Positions 33,573-41,772 of a DNA stretch of 64,000 bases are shown piece by piece; position 1 is the stretch's first letter; the number at the start of each line of letters is the position of its first letter. The DNA is taken from positions 62,001 through 126,000 of the forward strand of contig NZ_CP083565.1 in assembly GCF_025143985.1 (NCBI RefSeq). The letters run 5' to 3'. The notes beneath the pieces are model-generated. The model was not told the origin of the DNA, ran no database searches, and worked only from the letters and a program-made list of their open reading frames with translations. This DNA comes from Sulfitobacter sp. W027 (GTDB taxonomy: Bacteria; Pseudomonadota; Alphaproteobacteria; Rhodobacterales; Rhodobacteraceae). Position numbers and translations under genes: made by a program.

Positions 33573-34532
33573 TCAGGAGAGTAGCCTGGAAAAATTCGCG
33601 ATGTCGATGTTGCCACCGCTGACGATGACGCCGATGCGCTGACCCTTTAGTTGATCTCCAAACGCGCGAGCGGCCGCAAAACCGAGGCAGCCGGTCGGTT
33701 CCACCACGAGCTTCATGCGCTCAGCAAAGAATTTCATACACGCGACCAACTCTTCGTCCGTCGCTGTCAGAATGTCATCGACGTTGTTTTGGATGATCGG
33801 GAAGGTGATGTTCCCTAGGTGCTGAGTTTGCGCACCATCTGCGATGGTCTTGGGTGTATCGATATGGACGATTTGGCCGCTACGGAAGGATTGCTGCCCG
33901 TCGTTGCCGTCCTCCGGCTCCACACCATAGATTTTGCAGTCCGGAGACAGGGTTCGGCCCGAGAGTGCGCAACCAGCCAGTAAGCCACCGCCACCTAAAC
34001 ATACGAAAAGCGCATCCAGAGGACCAACTTCTTCGAGGAGTTCCTTGCCCGCGGTCCCTTGGCCGGCCAGAACATCGCGGTCGTCGTAAGGCGGAATGAG
34101 CGTGAAGCCGTGCTTTTCAGCGAGATCCAGACCAATCTCTTCACGGTTTTCGGAATAGCGGTCATAGATCACTACATTGCCGCCGTAGCCTTTCGTTGCG
34201 GCAAGTTTGGCAGCCGGTGCGTCATGGGGCATGACGATTGTCGCCGGAATGCCCAATAGCTTGGCCGAAAGCGCAATGGCTTGTGCGTGGTTCCCCGATG
34301 AAAATGCCACTACGCCCGCCTTGCGTTGCGTGGGCGTGAATTGCGATAGCGCATTGAAGGCGCCGCGGAACTTGAATGCGCCCATCCGCTGAAAATTCTC
34401 GCATTTGAAGAAGACCTTCGCCCCCATTTGTTCGTCAACAGTGCGCGAGGTGATGACGGGTGTATGGTTTGCGTGACCGTTGATCCGTTCGGCCGCAGCA
34501 ACGACATCGTCATATGTTGGAAGATCAGCCAT
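33573..34532 (-). CDS. PLP dehydratase, threonine/hydroxyaspartate ammonia-lyase type
   Basis: 319 residues, fold type II. PLP lysine in GAFKFRGAFNA (K about residue 54), the phosphate loop CLGGGGLLAG and substrate loop SSGNHAQ are present; the C-terminal ACT domain of IlvA is missing. Sequence features (DAPAAKLAATKGYGGNVVIY, DGAQTQHLGNITFPII, MKLVVEPTGCLGFAAARAFG) resemble hydroxyaspartate dehydratases including BhcB of the beta-hydroxyaspartate cycle, but also serine racemase/threonine dehydratases and EutB of ectoine breakdown. The neighbouring cyclodeaminase-family gene supports the hydroxyaspartate reading. Confidence 0.82.
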   Translation of the reverse strand: MADLPTYDDVVAAAERINGHANHTPVITSRTVDEQMGAKVFFKCENFQRMGAFKFRGAFNALSQFTPTQRKAGVVAFSSGNHAQAIALSAKLLGIPATIVMPHDAPAAKLAATKGYGGNVVIYDRYSENREEIGLDLAEKHGFTLIPPYDDRDVLAGQGTAGKELLEEVGPLDALFVCLGGGGLLAGCALSGRTLSPDCKIYGVEPEDGNDGQQSFRSGQIVHIDTPKTIADGAQTQHLGNITFPIIQNNVDDILTATDEELVACMKFFAERMKLVVEPTGCLGFAAARAFGDQLKGQRIGVIVSGGNIDIANFSRLLS

Positions 34533-34599
34533 ATTTGTCCTTTCAGCTTCTATCAGGTTCCCGATGCCAGCATGCGCCGCCTAAGTCGGGTTAAACTTG

Positions 34600-35229
34600 T
34601 CATTTTGCGCAGGCATATACCGTGGCGCGTGAAACCCCGAGATGTGAGGCAACCGTATTCGCCGCGCGGCGCAGGTCCATCAGCCCGTCGGCCTTGAGCT
34701 CCTTGAGCAGCGCTCGGCGGTCCTCGGCGTTCAACCCTCGGGGCGTCTTGGCGAGACGCGCTGCGAATTTATCAATCGTGTCGCGAATGATGTCGCTGCT
34801 GGCTGGGTGCAGGCTTTCCTGGGCCATCGAATAGACCTGAACCTGCGCGAACTGGCTCAATATTCCTTGGAAGCCGTTGAAAATCGTCAGATCTATGTTG
34901 AGGCACAGAGCCGCGACGTAGCGACCTTCCGAATCCTTTATCCCGATCGAGGTGCTTTTGACCTGACGCCCGTCGCTGAACTGGTTGGGGTAATTGGCGA
35001 TAACCTGTTCGAACTCGGGATCCGTGATCCGAGCCAAGCCCAACTCGGTCGCAGGACTGCCCACTTCTCGGCCGGACAGATTGTTGTAAAGGGAAAGGAT
35101 CGCGTTTTCGGGGTCGAGCAGATCGTGAACCACCACTTCGCAGAATGGCGAGAAGGTCTGTGCCAGCCCATCGGCAACTTGCCTGATCTGGTCGAGAAGA
35201 AGCCTCTGTTCGGGAGTTCGTTCGGTCAT
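34600..35229 (-). CDS. YheO/DauR-type transcriptional regulator (PAS_6 plus HTH)
   Basis: 209 residues from ATG 35229 with an AGGAGAC ribosome site. The N-terminal YheO-like PAS domain includes FSPFCEVVVHDLLDPENAIL and VKSTSIGIKDSEGRYVAALC; the C-terminal helix-turn-helix is RRAANTVASHLGVSRATVYA. DauR-like proteins control D-amino-acid or arginine genes that include an ornithine-cyclodeaminase-family enzyme, as in the divergent gene here. It is co-directional with the dehydratase gene, 67 bp upstream. Confidence 0.88.
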   Translation of the reverse strand: MTERTPEQRLLLDQIRQVADGLAQTFSPFCEVVVHDLLDPENAILSLYNNLSGREVGSPATELGLARITDPEFEQVIANYPNQFSDGRQVKSTSIGIKDSEGRYVAALCLNIDLTIFNGFQGILSQFAQVQVYSMAQESLHPASSDIIRDTIDKFAARLAKTPRGLNAEDRRALLKELKADGLMDLRRAANTVASHLGVSRATVYACAK

Positions 35230-35457
35230 GAGGGTCTCCTGCGAAAAGGCATTTTGGACAAACTGTATATAAGTTGACAAGCTGTCAATGTGGGTTGCAG
35301 ACTGTTCGCAACGGTACATTGCGCAAACCGTGACCAGCGGGTCGGTCTTCGGATTGGCGTCGCGGGGGCGGCACAAGGGTGGCGGGCGTGGTGCGACGCA
35401 TTCTCGTGTCGTCACCGACGGCACCATTGCGGGGCGTACACCTGGTAAGGAAACAAA

Positions 35458-36375
35458 ATGATCTACATCAGCGAAGCCGAATCCTCGGCACTCATATCAC
35501 ATGATTTGGCTTACGAAGCCGCCCGCCGTGCCTTTGTTGCGGCCTGTGCAGTGGGCGCCGAGAATTTTCCGGTCGTCCTCGGCCATGGCAGCGACCGCCA
35601 GAATCGGTTCACCGTCAAGTCTGCGGCAGATGCGACGCTGGCAGGGCTGAAGATCGGGTCCTATTTCCCGACGAATGACGCGGTTGACCTTCCGCGCCAC
35701 AGTTCGATTATCCTGCTGTTCGATCAGGGCACTGGCTGCATCGGTGCCATCGTCGAAGGCAGTAAGCTGAACGCCTATCGCACCGCCGCCGCCGACGCCG
35801 TGGCAACCGACGTATTGGCCCGCAAGGACGCCAAGGTGCTGGCGGTTTTCGGCACGGGCCATCAGGCGGAATATGAGGCGATGGCGGTGTCACATGTGCG
35901 CGATTTCGAGCGCGTCCTGGTCGTCGGTCGCGCGCCCGAGCGGGCCGAGGCATTTGCCACGCGTCTGCGCGCGCAGGGTCTGCCCGCCGAGACCGCCCCG
36001 GCAGAGGCTGCCTGCCGCGCAGCAGATGTCATTCTGACCGCGACCACCGCAACCGCACCTCTGTTCAATGCTGAATGGATACGACCGGGCACGCATGTAT
36101 CTTCTATGGGATCTGACCGAACAGGCAAGCAGGAGCTACCGGCGCAGCTGTTCGACACTGCGTACCTGTTCTGCGACTTACCAGAACAATCCCGCCGCAT
36201 CGGAGAGTTCCAGCACTGGAAAGGTGCCGCCGACCCGGTCGCCTTAGGGGAGGTGCTCGAAGGCAGAGCCCCCGGGCGTCGGTCCGATGAGGACATCACC
36301 GTTTTCGACAGTTCAGGCATTTCGATTCAAGACCTCTACGTGGCGACGATGATTATCGAGAAGCACCAAGACTGA
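35458..36375 (+). CDS. Ornithine cyclodeaminase/mu-crystallin family reductase, iminosuccinate reductase-like
   Basis: 305 residues with the NAD(P)-binding motif VLAVFGTGHQAEYEAMAVSH and substrate-side GLKIGSYFPTN, HSSIILLFDQGTG, NAYRTAAADAV. The segments GKQELPAQL and GEFQHW resemble the iminosuccinate reductase BhcD; the neighbouring dehydratase could provide iminosuccinate, giving L-aspartate. Alternatives are an imino-acid reductase such as DauB, or EutC. The gene is divergent from the regulator across 228 bp. Confidence 0.8.
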   Translation: MIYISEAESSALISHDLAYEAARRAFVAACAVGAENFPVVLGHGSDRQNRFTVKSAADATLAGLKIGSYFPTNDAVDLPRHSSIILLFDQGTGCIGAIVEGSKLNAYRTAAADAVATDVLARKDAKVLAVFGTGHQAEYEAMAVSHVRDFERVLVVGRAPERAEAFATRLRAQGLPAETAPAEAACRAADVILTATTATAPLFNAEWIRPGTHVSSMGSDRTGKQELPAQLFDTAYLFCDLPEQSRRIGEFQHWKGAADPVALGEVLEGRAPGRRSDEDITVFDSSGISIQDLYVATMIIEKHQD

Positions 36376-36433
36376 CGGCGCCAATATGAGACGCCTTCGA
36401 AAGACCCCAACATCTTATGCAGGATAGCGCGCT

Positions 36434-37606
36434 GTGACTGATACTTTGACGATTGAAATCTTAAACAAGCTGATCGCCTTTCCGACTGTCAGCAGGGATA
36501 GCAATCTGGAACTGATGAATTGGGTAGAGAATTTCTTGGATGAACGCGGCTTTACCTGTCATCGCGTGCCGGATCCGACAGGCCAGAAGGCCGGTTTGTT
36601 TGCCCGGATTGGCCCCGAGGGTGACGGCGGCATCATGCTATCGGCGCATTCTGACGTCGTACCGGTAGATGGTCAGGACTGGGCGAGCGACCCGTTCCGG
36701 ATGATGCGACAGGACGGGCGGCTCTATGGGCGCGGTGCTTGTGACATGAAGGGGTTTCTCGCCTGTATGTTGGCGCTGGCGGATCAGGCGGCGCATCTGA
36801 CACTACGCGAGCCCTTCAAATTGGCCATTTCATATGACGAGGAATTTGGCTGTCTCGGTATCAACCATATGATCGAACAACTGGCCCCATCGATCGGCTT
36901 GCCGAAATTCTGCATTGTGGGCGAACCGACGAATATGACGCTCGTCACCGGGCACAAGGGCAAATCCATAATGCGCGCAGTCTGCCGGGGAACGGCCGGG
37001 CATTCGTCGCTCGCGCCGCAGTTCCAGAACGCGCTGTATCTGGCCGCCGATTTGATGGTCTCGCTCCGCAGTTTGCAAAACAGCCACCGCCAAACCGGCC
37101 CCAGTGATCCGGCCTATAGCGTGCCTTACTCAACCCTGCATGTCGGCAAGCTGGAGGGTGGGGCCGCGCTGAACATGGTTCCGGAAACCGCGACCCTGGA
37201 CCTGGAGCTTCGGCATTTGGCGCAGGATCCAGCCGAGCCGATCCTCGATGCCTTGCGAGACAGGGCCGCCGGGATTGCGGCTAAGGCGCGCGAGACGCAG
37301 CCCAAGGCCGATATCGAGCTTATCGAGGTCAGTTCGTACCCGGGATTGGAGGTTGCGGCTGGATCCGAGATCATCATTTGGATCACGAAATTCATGGATA
37401 TTCCCGCAGGATCTGTACCTGAAGTCAGCAAGGTTAGCTTCGGAACCGAGGCCGGTAGTTTTGCCAAAATAGGTGTTCCCTCGGTCGTATGCGGCCCTGG
37501 CTCAATCCAGCAAGCCCACAAACCGAATGAGTACATCGAGATTTCAGAATTGAACAAATGCGACGCGATGCTGGCGAATATCCTGTCGTCGATTGCGAGC
37601 GATTAA
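36434..37606 (+). CDS. Acetylornithine deacetylase-like M20 peptidase
   Basis: 390 residues from a GTG start. M20 metal ligands: H in LSAHSDVVPVDG, D in GRGACDMKGF, catalytic E pair in ISYDEEFGCLG, E in IVGEPTNMT, and the late H in QQAHKPNEY. Family members remove acyl groups from N-acyl amino acids such as N-acetylornithine. Lying after the cyclodeaminase-family gene with no biosynthetic arginine genes around, it more likely serves catabolism of an N-acyl amino acid. Its stop overlaps the convergent LysR gene by 4 bases. Confidence 0.9.
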   Translation: MTDTLTIEILNKLIAFPTVSRDSNLELMNWVENFLDERGFTCHRVPDPTGQKAGLFARIGPEGDGGIMLSAHSDVVPVDGQDWASDPFRMMRQDGRLYGRGACDMKGFLACMLALADQAAHLTLREPFKLAISYDEEFGCLGINHMIEQLAPSIGLPKFCIVGEPTNMTLVTGHKGKSIMRAVCRGTAGHSSLAPQFQNALYLAADLMVSLRSLQNSHRQTGPSDPAYSVPYSTLHVGKLEGGAALNMVPETATLDLELRHLAQDPAEPILDALRDRAAGIAAKARETQPKADIELIEVSSYPGLEVAAGSEIIIWITKFMDIPAGSVPEVSKVSFGTEAGSFAKIGVPSVVCGPGSIQQAHKPNEYIEISELNKCDAMLANILSSIASD

Positions 37607-38553
37607 GAGTATTGCGCCTGCGATACTGTCTCATGGCTTGCCCGCGGGCTTTGCAAGGCGCGCCACAGAGCCTCGGCCGCCGCGTCGGCGGGGGTCGCCG
37701 GGGCGCTCAATGAGATCTGCAAGTCGTGCGTCCATTCCCCGTCATCAAGGCGGATCAGGCGACCGGAGTTCAATTCGCTGCTGACCATGCTTTCAGGGAG
37801 CCACGCGACACCAGCCCCGCTGAGACACATGCCCTTGACCGCTTCGGCAAAGGAGTCGATGTGCCGGGTGCGCATCCAAAGCCGCGCCGAGCCGCTCTTT
37901 GGTCCAGACCCGACGATATTCGAAACCACCGCCCCTAGAAAGGATTCAGTCCCGTAGGTTAACAAGGGCAGTTTTGCCTCGGGCCTTCCGGGAAAACGCC
38001 AGCCGTTTTGCCGCGCGACCACAGGATCTGCCACAGGCATCAACTTCTCAGACCCGATATCGATGGTGACGAAACGATCTGGATTCAACGTCGTGGAAAT
38101 CTGCGGATACCTGTAATTCACAAGGAACTCGCAGACCCCCTGCGACAAGAGATCGAAACACATCGCGGCATTGTCGGAAAAAACCCTAGCCTGAAGGTTG
38201 GGATCGTCTCGATACAATAGGGCAAGTCGCTGTGCTAGGAAATTCGAGGCGATCGAATGGGGTGCGGCAATTCGAAATATCCGGTCCCCCTGTGTGGCGC
38301 CGTGTCTTATCCCTTCTCGGGTCTGATGCAACTGCGTTATCAATTGACGCGCGACGGGTAAGAACGCCTCGCCGGCAGGGGTCAGTTGAATCGGATATTT
38401 GGTTCGTTCGATCAGGGGGGCTTCCACCCATTCCTCAAGAGCTTTTATTCGACGGCTGAGCGCAGACTGCGTGATGTGTCTCTCATGTCCCGCCTGGGTA
38501 AAGCTGCGCGTATTCTCGAGGGAAATAAAATCCTGCAACCAATTTAGATCCAT
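37603..38553 (-). CDS. LysR-family regulator
   Basis: 316 residues. N-terminal helix-turn-helix MDLNWLQDFISLENTRSFTQ, then HITQSALSRRIKALEEWVEA; effector domain from about residue 90 (RIFRIAAPHSIASNFLAQRL). It is divergent from the TRAP operon beginning at 38786, separated by 232 bp, so that operon is its likely target. Confidence 0.9.
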   Translation of the reverse strand: MDLNWLQDFISLENTRSFTQAGHERHITQSALSRRIKALEEWVEAPLIERTKYPIQLTPAGEAFLPVARQLITQLHQTREGIRHGATQGDRIFRIAAPHSIASNFLAQRLALLYRDDPNLQARVFSDNAAMCFDLLSQGVCEFLVNYRYPQISTTLNPDRFVTIDIGSEKLMPVADPVVARQNGWRFPGRPEAKLPLLTYGTESFLGAVVSNIVGSGPKSGSARLWMRTRHIDSFAEAVKGMCLSGAGVAWLPESMVSSELNSGRLIRLDDGEWTHDLQISLSAPATPADAAAEALWRALQSPRASHETVSQAQYS

Positions 38554-38785
38554 GCAAAACCCCTAGATAACATGTTGCTTATTAAGCCTTATGCGACTTT
38601 GGAATGGTAATAGGAAGACTCCGAATTTGCGTTGTTTCAAAAAACCTAACATGCTTACCAAGTGACTGCGCTCATAGTGTACGAAACGGGCTCCGTCGGA
38701 GTTAATTCCGTTTCTTTCACGCTTTGAATGACGGCCCCGTTGCGTTCTGCTGCGCGGGTAAAAACAACAAGGAGGAACCTTCCCT

Positions 38786-39841
38786 ATGACGTTTCATGCA
38801 AAATTTCGTTTTTCGATGTCGGCCGCGGCGGCCTGCGCGGCCTTTGCGGCCGGTACAACCGGCGCTTTCGCAGAAAGCGTAACGCTCAGTTTTGCGACCA
38901 ACACCGCGCCCAACAACATGCGCGGCGAGGCCGAAAGCATCTTTATCGAAGAACTGGAAAAAGCCTCTGACGGAGAAATCAAGGTCGTTCCCTACTGGGG
39001 ATCGGCGCTGATGGAAGGCTCGGAAATCCTCGGCGGTGTCCGCGACGGTGTTGCCGATATGGGTTTCATCAACATCAACTATTATCCCAACCAGTTGTTG
39101 CTCAACAGCGCCTATAACCTCTTCCCCAAAGGCCCGTCGACTTATGAGAACATCGCATGGGCCTTTGACCAGATGTATGAGAAAGTACCTGAACTGAATG
39201 CCGAGTTTGAAGGCCAGGGCCAGCGGATCGTTTATAAGTACGGTGTGACGCCCTATGCAGGCGCGTTCAAATCACCGGTGGCCAACCTCGAAGACTTGAA
39301 AGGTCTGCGCGTGCGGGCGGCGAGCCGCTGGTATCTCAATCTGCTCAAAGGCGCGGGTGCCACGCCGGTGTCAATGCCCTGGGGCGATGTCTATCAGGGC
39401 TTGCAGACCAATGCGATCGATGGTGTCTTCACCAATATCGACGGCATCCACCGTGCGAGCCTTGACGAGGCGGCTCAGAACGTCTTCTTCATGCCTGACC
39501 TGTGGCTTGCGATCCCGTTCATCATCACGATCAACGAAGACAAGTATCAGTCTCTGAGCGACGCACATAAGGAAGCCTTCGCCACGGCCAACGCCGCCGC
39601 GCGCGAACGCTTCAGCTCTGTCTGGGACAGCACGATCGAAGATATCCTGAAGGCGCAGGAAGAGGCCGGCTATACAATCGTCAAAGCCTCTGCCGATGAC
39701 GTCGAGACGTTCACCAGCCTGCCTGACGTCCAAACCAATCAGGAAATCTGGGCCGAGGAAGCAAAAGCCGCCGGTGTGGAGAACCCCGCAAAGATCCTCG
39801 AAGGGTTCGAAACGGTCATCTCCGAAGCCATCGATCGATAA
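38786..39841 (+). CDS. TRAP transporter substrate-binding protein (DctP type)
   Basis: 351 residues with a signal peptide (FRFSMSAAAACAAFAAGTTG, AFAES) and a strong AAGGAGG ribosome site. DctP features: LGGVRDGVADMGFININYYP, GVTPYAGAFKSPVANLEDLK, GLRVRAASRWYLNLLKGAGA (substrate-binding Arg), MPWGDVYQGLQTNAIDGVFT. It is followed by a stable hairpin and then dctQ and dctM homologues. The ligand is unknown; the operon enzymes suggest a cyclic amide or ester. Confidence 0.92.
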   Translation: MTFHAKFRFSMSAAAACAAFAAGTTGAFAESVTLSFATNTAPNNMRGEAESIFIEELEKASDGEIKVVPYWGSALMEGSEILGGVRDGVADMGFININYYPNQLLLNSAYNLFPKGPSTYENIAWAFDQMYEKVPELNAEFEGQGQRIVYKYGVTPYAGAFKSPVANLEDLKGLRVRAASRWYLNLLKGAGATPVSMPWGDVYQGLQTNAIDGVFTNIDGIHRASLDEAAQNVFFMPDLWLAIPFIITINEDKYQSLSDAHKEAFATANAAARERFSSVWDSTIEDILKAQEEAGYTIVKASADDVETFTSLPDVQTNQEIWAEEAKAAGVENPAKILEGFETVISEAIDR

Positions 39842-39866
39842 ACGGTTACGATAACAATTAATCACC

Positions 39867-39892
39867 CGCGCCGGATCGCGGTATCCGGCGCG
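39867..39892 (+). promoter_or_regulatory. Intercistronic stem-loop between dctP and dctQ homologues
   Basis: CGCGCCGGAT (39867-39876) and ATCCGGCGCG (39883-39892) form a perfect 10-bp stem with a 6-base loop. No U-tract follows, so it more likely protects upstream mRNA or partly attenuates transcription, giving more binding protein than permease. Confidence 0.7.
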
Positions 39893-39919
39893 GCGAGAAC
39901 TTTTAACGTGGAGTGCGTG

Positions 39920-40429
39920 ATGCTCGCAAAACTGATTGACGTCTGTACCAACATCCTAGCCGAGTTATGCGGCTGGTTCTTGCTCGTCGTGATGGGTCTT
40001 ATCGTCGTGGATCTGGTCAGCAGGGCCACAAGTACTCCGATCTATGGCGTTTCTGAAAGCGCGATGTTTGTGATGATCGCGATTGTCTATCTCGGCATTC
40101 CTTACGCCGAAAAGATGCGGGCCCATGTGCGGGTCGAACTCATTCTTGATAACCTGCCACGCCGTGTTGCTGCGGTGCTCGATCTTGCGATGTATCTCTT
40201 GGTCGCCGGGACTATGCTCGTGGTGCTCTACGCGGTCGTGATGAACGCATGGGGCTCCCTTGAGGCGCGCCAGGCCATCGCGGGTCCGACGCCGCTGCTG
40301 GTTTGGCCGGTCAAATTCGTCATGGTAATCGGGCTGCTGCTCTATGTGGTGCAGATCGTCATAAATGTCTGGCGGGCTTTCCGCGTCGTAACGCAGGGCG
40401 CCGATACGCTCGCAGCCGGAGACCTCTGA
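39920..40429 (+). CDS. TRAP transporter small permease (DctQ type)
   Basis: 169 residues from ATG 39920, which has a GGAG ribosome site; the GTG at 39908 in the same frame is less suitable. Four membrane helices, with the DctQ pattern GVSESAMFVMIAIVYLGIPY and RAHVRVELILDNLPRRV. It pairs with the large permease beginning 3 bases after its stop. Confidence 0.87.
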   Translation: MLAKLIDVCTNILAELCGWFLLVVMGLIVVDLVSRATSTPIYGVSESAMFVMIAIVYLGIPYAEKMRAHVRVELILDNLPRRVAAVLDLAMYLLVAGTMLVVLYAVVMNAWGSLEARQAIAGPTPLLVWPVKFVMVIGLLLYVVQIVINVWRAFRVVTQGADTLAAGDL

Positions 40430-40432
40430 ACA

Positions 40433-41755
40433 ATGGATTTTTTTACTTTCGTCGGGATCAGCGGCGTCGTCGCTCTGCTGACCTTGCTTTTGCTTGGGAT
40501 GCACCTTGCTGTCACCTTCCTGCTGGTGGGCCTGAGTGGCGTTGCGATCCTGCTCAACCAGAAAGCCGCTCTCTCGCTCATTGGTGAGACAATGTATTCC
40601 GCGATCGCCACGCCGACCTATACGGTTCTGCCGCTTTTCGTGTTGATGGGCGCCTTCGCGGCGGCCAGTGGCTTCGCCGAACAGGCCTACAAGTCGATCC
40701 ACAGGGCGGCCGCCGGTGTGCCCGGATCGTTGGCAATCGCCACGTCCTTCGGCAGCGCCGCCTTCGCCACGATCTGCGGTTCCTCTTTGGCCACCGCCAG
40801 CGTGTTCGGGCGCATTGCCTATCCTGAAATGCGCCGCTACGGCTATGACAAGCCCTTCGCGCTCGGCTCGATCGCCTGTTCGGGCACTTTCGCCAGTATG
40901 ATCCCGCCTTCGGGCATGTTCATCCTCTTCGCGATCTTCACCGAGACGTCCGTGGGACGGCTGTTCATGGCAGGCATCGTGCCCGGTGTGATCACCGCCA
41001 CCGTCTATGCCATCTCGATGTATCTGCGCGCGCGCGCCAACCCCAAGCTGGCCCCGATGGCGCCGGAGGAAAAGGATGTCACCCCCACCGAGCGGCTGCG
41101 TGCGCTCGGCGGGCTTTGGCAGATCGCCGTTTTGGGCACGATCGTGATCGGCGGGATGTATGCAGGCCTGTTCACGGCAACCGAAGCGGGCGCCATTGGG
41201 GCTTTGGGCACGCTGATTTTCGGCCTGCTGAACGGACCGTTGCGCAAATTCCAGATCTTTCGCGGGGCGCTGCGCGAATCTGCCGAGATCACCGCGATGC
41301 TGTTCTTCATCATCGTGGGCGCGCTGTTTTTCAGCCGCTTTCTGGGCCTGTCGCGCATCCCCTATAACCTTACCCTGTTCCTTGAAAGCTGGGACGTTCA
41401 CCGCCATGTCATTCTGGCCCTTATCCTTGCGACGTGGTTCGTGCTCGGGATGCTGATCGTGCAGACAGCAGTCTTCGCGCTGACTCTGCCGATCCTGTTC
41501 CCCATCGTAGTCAATCTTGGCTATGATCCGATCTGGTTCTGCGTCATCGCGATGAAGATGAACGAGATCGCGGGGGTGACGCCGCCTGTGGGGCTGAATG
41601 CCTTCAGTCTTGCGGGGTCTGCGGGCAAGGATGTGCGGGTGGACCATGTCTATCGCGGGGTCTTTCCGTTCATAGCCTGCGATTTGGTGGTGTTGCTACT
41701 GCTGATCTCTGTGCCGAGCATCGTCACCTTCTTGCCCAATATGATGTTCGACTGA
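40433..41755 (+). CDS. TRAP transporter large permease (DctM type)
   Basis: 440 residues, about 12 membrane helices. Family segments: FGSAAFATICGSSLATASVF, GSIACSGTFASMIPPSGMFI, GLFTATEAGAIGALGTLIFG, EIAGVTPPVGLNAFSLAG. It completes the TRAP system with the two preceding genes and is followed 17 bases later by the amidohydrolase gene in the same operon. A 560-residue open frame on the reverse strand is a shadow. Confidence 0.93.
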   Translation: MDFFTFVGISGVVALLTLLLLGMHLAVTFLLVGLSGVAILLNQKAALSLIGETMYSAIATPTYTVLPLFVLMGAFAAASGFAEQAYKSIHRAAAGVPGSLAIATSFGSAAFATICGSSLATASVFGRIAYPEMRRYGYDKPFALGSIACSGTFASMIPPSGMFILFAIFTETSVGRLFMAGIVPGVITATVYAISMYLRARANPKLAPMAPEEKDVTPTERLRALGGLWQIAVLGTIVIGGMYAGLFTATEAGAIGALGTLIFGLLNGPLRKFQIFRGALRESAEITAMLFFIIVGALFFSRFLGLSRIPYNLTLFLESWDVHRHVILALILATWFVLGMLIVQTAVFALTLPILFPIVVNLGYDPIWFCVIAMKMNEIAGVTPPVGLNAFSLAGSAGKDVRVDHVYRGVFPFIACDLVVLLLLISVPSIVTFLPNMMFD

Positions 41756-41772
41756 GCCAAGGAGAAATTAAC

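Noticed and set aside
33573..36375. Complete beta-hydroxyaspartate cycle operon
   Set aside because: Only the dehydratase and reductase candidates are present; no BhcA-like aminotransferase, no adjacent BhcC-like aldolase and no IclR regulator.
39965..41647. 560-residue open frame on the minus strand
   Set aside because: Antisense shadow of the clear TRAP dctQ and dctM genes; its His/Arg/Asp/Gln-rich composition comes from reading their codons backwards.
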